Part shown: positions 30,081 through 33,157 of the stretch, piece by piece | Layout of the letters: each line of letters opens with the position of its first letter | Numbering within the stretch: the stretch's first letter is position 1 | Source: an uncultured Clostridia bacterium | GTDB lineage: Bacteria; Bacillota; Clostridia; Oscillospirales; Oscillospiraceae | Reading direction: 5' to 3' | Length of the DNA: 33,157 bases | NCBI GenBank assembly: GCA_946542465.1 | Contig: CAMNKQ010000005.1 | Location: 1-33,157, forward strand | Position numbers and translations under genes: made by a program | The notes under the pieces: generated by a model | Told to the model about the DNA's origin: nothing | Database searches by the model: none | Seen by the model: the letters and a program-made list of their open reading frames with translations, nothing else

Positions 30081-30544
30081 ATCTTCTGAGAAGAAGAGAG
30101 ATGGTGCTGTCGAGCGAAGCACCCGCAGACCCGCTTCACCCGCTTGTTAATGGTAGCTATAAAGGTTCGACTGGCAGTAGCGGCGATACGAAAGTAACAC
30201 TTGGCAACCATGTCTATATTTACAAACGATATGGCGATGCCAACTGGAATGGCTTAGTCCCTTTGGAATCGACCTTTACGCTTTCTGTTGGCGATGTTGT
30301 CGATTATCGCATCAATGTCACTCGTTGCACAGGATGCACTTGGGGATTGCAACTCCAAGATACAAGCGCCGCTAGCATGACCGTAAAAAGCGGCATTACC
30401 GAAGTCGGCGAGTATACTGGACGCTTAACCATTTCCGTTGCTCGTGAAATGGCAAAGCATCGATATTATTGCACCAGCGGCTCAACCAAGAAATACTTCG
30501 AATACGACCTTGAAATATATGTCAACGGTGTCCGCTACATCTAA
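30077..30544 (+). CDS. A+T-rich receptor-region protein, unknown
   Basis: This 155-residue protein starts at GTG 30077, overlapping the fibre stop. Its body is beta-rich (KVTLGNHVYIYKRYGDANWNGLVPLESTFTLSVGDVVDYRINVTRCTGCTWGLQLQ). Base use is clearly different: hand counts of 30181-30300 and 30361-30480 give about 47% G+C, against well over 60% in flanking lines, with TTA and AAA codons. It lies between the fibre and a carbohydrate-binding gene, where phages swap receptor-binding genes. Recent acquisition is likely. No family recognised. Confidence 0.72.
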   Translation: MNLLRRREMVLSSEAPADPLHPLVNGSYKGSTGSSGDTKVTLGNHVYIYKRYGDANWNGLVPLESTFTLSVGDVVDYRINVTRCTGCTWGLQLQDTSAASMTVKSGITEVGEYTGRLTISVAREMAKHRYYCTSGSTKKYFEYDLEIYVNGVRYI

Positions 30545-30556
30545 GGAGGGCAGACA

Positions 30557-30835
30557 ATGTACGGAAAACTTATCAAGGGCGAACTGCAAATCGCCCCTAA
30601 AAAACTGAACGGCGACGGCGTGATCGTCTACAACCCTCCCGCAGAGATGTATCTCGCCGCAGGGTACAAGCCCGTCACCTTTACCGACGCGCCCGATGCG
30701 CCGAGCGGCTATACCTGCGAAAGCGGCTGGGAGGAGCAGACGGACGCCATCGTGCAGACCTGGGCGCTCATGCCGCTGCCCGACGACATTGACGAGGCGG
30801 AAGCCTATGACATCATCTTCGGAGGTGCGGAATGA
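30557..30835 (+). CDS. Conserved tail-region phage protein
   Basis: This 92-residue protein starts at ATG 30557 behind AAGGAGG. It runs MYGKLIKGELQIAPKKLNGDGVIVYNPPAEMYLAAGYKPVTFTD, a pattern shared by many small proteins downstream of fibre genes in Clostridia phages. Function unknown. ATGA overlap with the next gene. Confidence 0.75.
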   Translation: MYGKLIKGELQIAPKKLNGDGVIVYNPPAEMYLAAGYKPVTFTDAPDAPSGYTCESGWEEQTDAIVQTWALMPLPDDIDEAEAYDIIFGGAE

Positions 30836-31233
30836 AACGGGAACACGCATACAAGCTGCGGGACACGCTGCATAAGGCGGTCGTTTCCCTCTCCGACGGG
30901 GACGCGCTGGAGGGCGTTGAACTGTTCCCGCCGTGGGCGGCGGATACTGCGTATGAAGCCGGCGTTCGCGTCAGATACATGGGGAAGCTGTACCGCTGTG
31001 AGCAGACCCACAGCTCGCAGGAAGGCTGGGAGCCGCCCGCCATCCCCGCGCTGTGGACCGACGTGGCAGAGCCGGGTAAGATCCCCGTCTGGCGGCAGCC
31101 CACAGGCGCGCAGGACGCATATCGCATCGGCGATCTGGTGCATTATCCCGACGCGGACGGGCCTGTCTACCGCTGCACCATCGACTACAACGTATACGCT
31201 CCCGACGTGGCTGGCTGGGAGGTTGTGCTATGA
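30832..31233 (+). CDS. Tandem carbohydrate-binding tail protein
   Basis: This 133-residue protein starts at ATG 30832. After a helical start it has two related modules like CBM5/12 chitin-binding folds: VELFPPWAADTAYEAGVRVRYMGKLYRCEQTHSSQEGWEPP and VWRQPTGAQDAYRIGDLVHYPDADGPVYRCTIDYNVYAPD. Each has the Y-x-x-G-x-x-V ... YRC core. It probably binds host wall or capsule sugars, as a tail component or linked to lysis. It overlaps the endolysin gene by ATGA. Confidence 0.78.
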   Translation: MKREHAYKLRDTLHKAVVSLSDGDALEGVELFPPWAADTAYEAGVRVRYMGKLYRCEQTHSSQEGWEPPAIPALWTDVAEPGKIPVWRQPTGAQDAYRIGDLVHYPDADGPVYRCTIDYNVYAPDVAGWEVVL

Positions 31234-31997
31234 GCAAAAAGACTGGCGTGGGCCTGGCGGCCTACGCAAAGGCCCAGCTGGGCAAGCCCTACTGGTGGGG
31301 CACCTTCGGCCAGACGGCCACGCCGCAGCTGCTCGCCCAGAAGCGGCAGCAATACCCCAGCTACTACACGGCCAACGATTTCAACTCTCAGATGGGCAGG
31401 CGCGTCCACGACTGCGTGGGGCTGATCAAGGGCTATCTCTGGAGCGAGACACCGGAGAGCGCGCCGCAGTACGGCCTGACGCCGGACGTGGCCGTCTCGG
31501 GCCTGTACGCGGCCTGCAGCCGCAAGGGCGACATCGGCAGTATCCCGGAGATCCCCGGCGTCTGCGTGTTCAAGAAGGACATGGGGCACGTCGGCGTTTA
31601 CATGGGCCAAGGCATGGTCGTGGAGGCGCTGGGACATGCCTACGGCGTCGTCACGTCGGCGCTCGGCTCCCGGCCGTGGGCCTATTGGGGCATGCCGAAG
31701 TGGATCGACTACGGCAGCGGCGCCGAGGATCCTGACGAGGGCACGCCGCAGCCGCAGCCGGCAGGCCCGACCTGCACGGTGACGCTGCCGCTGCTCAAAC
31801 GCGGCGCCACCGGACCGGCTGTCGAAGCTGCGCAGGAGCTCCTGCAGCTGCGCGGCTATGAGCTGCCGCTCTGGGGCACGGACGGCGACTTCGGCGATGA
31901 GACCGCCGCGGCCGTCGACGCCTGCCAGGCCGACCACGATCTGACGGTGGACACCGAGATCGGCCCGGACACCTGGGCGAAGCTTATTACTCTGTAA
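31230..31997 (+). CDS. Endolysin: NlpC/P60 peptidase with PG-binding domain
   Basis: This 255-residue protein starts at ATG 31230. The catalytic domain (about 5-160) has the NlpC/P60-type core DCVGLIKGYLW with nucleophile Cys62, GHVGVYMG with His120, and VVEALGHAYGV as the third part of the site. A Pro-rich linker (GTPQPQPAGP, about 171-180) leads to a PG_binding_1 domain (about 184-255; LKRGATGPAVEAAQELLQLRGY ... GDFGDETAAAVDACQ). It cuts peptidoglycan stem peptides at lysis. No signal peptide, so export depends on the holin next door. Confidence 0.92.
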   Translation: MSKKTGVGLAAYAKAQLGKPYWWGTFGQTATPQLLAQKRQQYPSYYTANDFNSQMGRRVHDCVGLIKGYLWSETPESAPQYGLTPDVAVSGLYAACSRKGDIGSIPEIPGVCVFKKDMGHVGVYMGQGMVVEALGHAYGVVTSALGSRPWAYWGMPKWIDYGSGAEDPDEGTPQPQPAGPTCTVTLPLLKRGATGPAVEAAQELLQLRGYELPLWGTDGDFGDETAAAVDACQADHDLTVDTEIGPDTWAKLITL

Positions 31998-32022
31998 TCT
32001 TTTATTTTGGAGGTATATACAA

Positions 32023-32520
32023 ATGAAAGACACTATTCTTGCGGTCATTGGCATTGTCGGCGCTTTCATCGCCCACATCTTCGGCGGGTGGAATGCGGCC
32101 ATGGGAACGCTGCTGATTTTCATGGGCATCGATTATGTCTCCGGACTGATCGTGGCCGGCATCTTTCACGCATCGCCCAAGAGCGAGGGAGGAGCGCTGG
32201 AGAGTAAAGCGGCCAGCAAGGGACTGATCAGAAAAGGCATGGCTCTGCTGGTGGTGCTGATCGGTGCGCGTCTGGACCTCCTGCTGGGGACGGATTACAT
32301 CCGGGATGGAATCATCATCGCTTTTGTGGTCAATGAATTGCTGAGCATCGTGGAAAACATGGGCCTCATGGGCGTACCCTTCCCGGAACCGCTGAAAAAT
32401 GCTATTGAGCTTCTGAGAGGGAAGGCGTCGGGTGTACCTATCCCGGAACCGCAGACGGAGGAAGGCCGGCGTACTGAAGCGGAAGCCGACGCCACGCATG
32501 ATAAAGACATCGCTACATAA
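32023..32520 (+). CDS. Holin (TcdE/phage holin 4 family)
   Basis: This 165-residue protein starts at ATG 32023 after GGAGG. It has three to four membrane segments: about 4-22 (TILAVIGIVGAFIAHIFGG), 24-48 (AAMGTLLIFMGIDYVSGLIVA), 72-89 and 97-117 (IIIAFVVNELLSIVENMG). The MGIDYVSGL motif, SKxxxxG...KG loop and NELLSIxEN are family hallmarks. The C-terminus is hydrophilic (PIPEPQTEEGRRTEAEAD). It forms the lysis lesion that frees the endolysin encoded just upstream. The gene ends the late operon. Confidence 0.92.
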   Translation: MKDTILAVIGIVGAFIAHIFGGWNAAMGTLLIFMGIDYVSGLIVAGIFHASPKSEGGALESKAASKGLIRKGMALLVVLIGARLDLLLGTDYIRDGIIIAFVVNELLSIVENMGLMGVPFPEPLKNAIELLRGKASGVPIPEPQTEEGRRTEAEADATHDKDIAT

Positions 32521-32525
32521 CGCAA

Positions 32526-32556
32526 ATCCCCGGAGCAGCGCTCCGGGGATTTTTTC
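32526..32556 (+). terminator. Late-operon terminator
   Basis: ATCCCCGGAGC (32526-32536) pairs perfectly with GCTCCGGGGAT (32540-32550) around AGC, followed by a T-run. It stands 6 bp after the holin stop and is a textbook Rho-independent terminator. Confidence 0.95.
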
Positions 32557-32632
32557 TTGCCTTATTTGGAATATGTGTTATACTATTCATGCCGATAAGC
32601 TTTTCACGGGTGTGGAAAGCTTATCGGTTTTT
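32557..32632 (+). ncRNA. Promoter-like sequence followed by a stem-loop; possible very short RNA or attP region
   Basis: TTGCCT (32557-32562), a 16-bp spacer and TATACT (32579-32584) look like a promoter. Eight bases later a 14-bp stem (CCGATAAGCTTTTC, 32592-32605, with GGAAAGCTTATCGG, 32614-32627, one G-T) is followed by TTTTT. Together they would give an RNA of about 40 nt made of one hairpin. The segment lies between the late terminator and the integrase 3' end, which is also a likely place for the attachment site. Confidence 0.4.
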
Positions 32633-32669
32633 GCAATCCGGGCCACCGTACTGTAAAAGCTGATGATAA

Positions 32670-33157
32670 TCAGTTGTAAAAATATACGGCCAGGCGCTTG
32701 GCGGGTTTGTCATACACAATGTAAGAGACCACGGTTTTCAAGGCGGCATTTTTGGCCGCTTCGTTTTGCTCGGGATCCCGGATGATCGCAAGCACGGCCT
32801 GCACCTTTTTTGAGAAGGCGAGCGGGTCAAGGGTCTTGGAGCGGGCCTCGGCTCTGCTGTGCTCGGCCTGTCGCTCCAGCTCGTCGATTTTGGCAGAGAT
32901 CTCTTTCTTTCGCTGGGCATATTCCTGCAGCGTGTAGACCTCGGCCTCATAAGCCTCCTGGATCCGGCGGATCTTCACACGCTCAACCGCGATTAGATGC
33001 TCATAGTCCGGTGAAGCTGCGTCCTGCTTGATGGTGTGCGGCGCGATCGGGAAGCTCATCGTGGCCACGCAGTTTTCCAGAAATGCGATCACGAGACGGT
33101 TTGCCTTTGCGATCGACAGAGAATGCGAGGTCTGGCACTGACCACGGGCGTATTTGT
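32670..33157 (-). CDS. Large serine recombinase, C-terminal part; joins 1007-1
   Basis: This segment completes the integrase of 1-1007 across the circular junction. It carries the rest of the zinc-ribbon region (MQCHKYARGQCQTSHSLS) and ANRLVIAFLENCVA. A coiled-coil stretch follows (EAEVYTLQEYAQRKKEISAKIDELERQAEHSRAEA), which in these enzymes controls synapsis and directionality. The end is PAKRLAVYFYN, stop TGA at 32672-32670. The 55 terminal bases repeat 1-55. The gene converges on the holin operon. Confidence 0.95.
   Translation of the reverse strand, partial: KYARGQCQTSHSLSIAKANRLVIAFLENCVATMSFPIAPHTIKQDAASPDYEHLIAVERVKIRRIQEAYEAEVYTLQEYAQRKKEISAKIDELERQAEHSRAEARSKTLDPLAFSKKVQAVLAIIRDPEQNEAAKNAALKTVVSYIVYDKPAKRLAVYFYN
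33103..33157. repeat. Terminal direct repeat, copy 2 (contig circularity overlap)
   Basis: Identical to bases 1-55. One copy should be removed when the circle is closed. Confidence 0.93.

Noticed and set aside
30917-31735. Plus-strand 272-codon frame across the sugar-binding and endolysin genes
   Set aside because: It is an out-of-frame shadow rich in Arg/Ala/Gly. Both overlapped genes have clear domains and ATGA coupling.

Overview
This window is the closed genome of a temperate, siphovirus-type dsDNA bacteriophage. Its first 55 bases (1-55) are identical to its last 55 (33103-33157), so the contig is a circle of 33,102 unique bases opened inside the integrase gene. The protein families point to a host in the Clostridia, probably a gut Oscillospiraceae/Ruminococcaceae-type organism: PcfJ/PcfK, DUF3102, a RinA-like activator, a TcdE-type holin, and a terminase opening with a GRKRIGNQ motif. 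Coding is moderately G+C rich, with strong AGGAGG ribosome binding sites and many ATGA start/stop overlaps. The host assignment is inference from family resemblance.

Lysogeny and accessory region (32521-5053). A large serine recombinase on the minus strand spans the junction (1007 to 1, then 33102 to 32670). Divergent from it is a hicA-hicB toxin-antitoxin pair behind a consensus promoter. An intergenic stretch with large inverted repeats follows. Then comes a minus-strand operon of a CI/LexA-type repressor and a membrane-anchored DEDDh exonuclease. The repressor and a divergent Cro-like gene share a control region with palindromic operators of the form CACG-AAA-CGTG. A self-contained minus-strand cassette (own promoter and terminator) encoding a membrane/coiled-coil/acidic-tail protein sits just past cro.

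Early and middle region (5054-14274), all plus strand. It holds many small, tightly overlapping genes: Cys-rich and HTH proteins, PcfK-like and PcfJ-like proteins, a DUF3102 coiled-coil protein, zinc-ribbon miniproteins and an ASCH-domain protein. A tRNA with anticodon CAT, two tandem paralogues and an HUH-type Rep-like protein follow. No DNA polymerase, helicase, primase or SSB is recognisable, so replication must lean on the host, perhaps started by the Rep-like protein.

Late region (14349-32520), all plus strand. The order is RinA-like activator, HNH endonuclease, portal, MuF-like head protein, large terminase, scaffold and major capsid, then connector and neck proteins. The major tail protein follows, then the G/GT tail chaperone pair with a -1 ribosomal frameshift, tape measure, DNRLRE/FN3-like tail protein and tail hub. 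Next come the fibre and receptor-binding genes, a tandem carbohydrate-binding protein, an NlpC/P60 endolysin and the holin, ending in a strong terminator. Two departures from the usual layout are that portal and MuF precede the large terminase, and that no small terminase is recognisable.

Most worth following up: the frameshift signal, the lysogeny-expressed membrane exonuclease and membrane moron, the in-frame tandem repeats in two structural proteins, the A+T-rich receptor-region gene, and the unexplained non-coding structures at 1796-1914 and 32557-32632.
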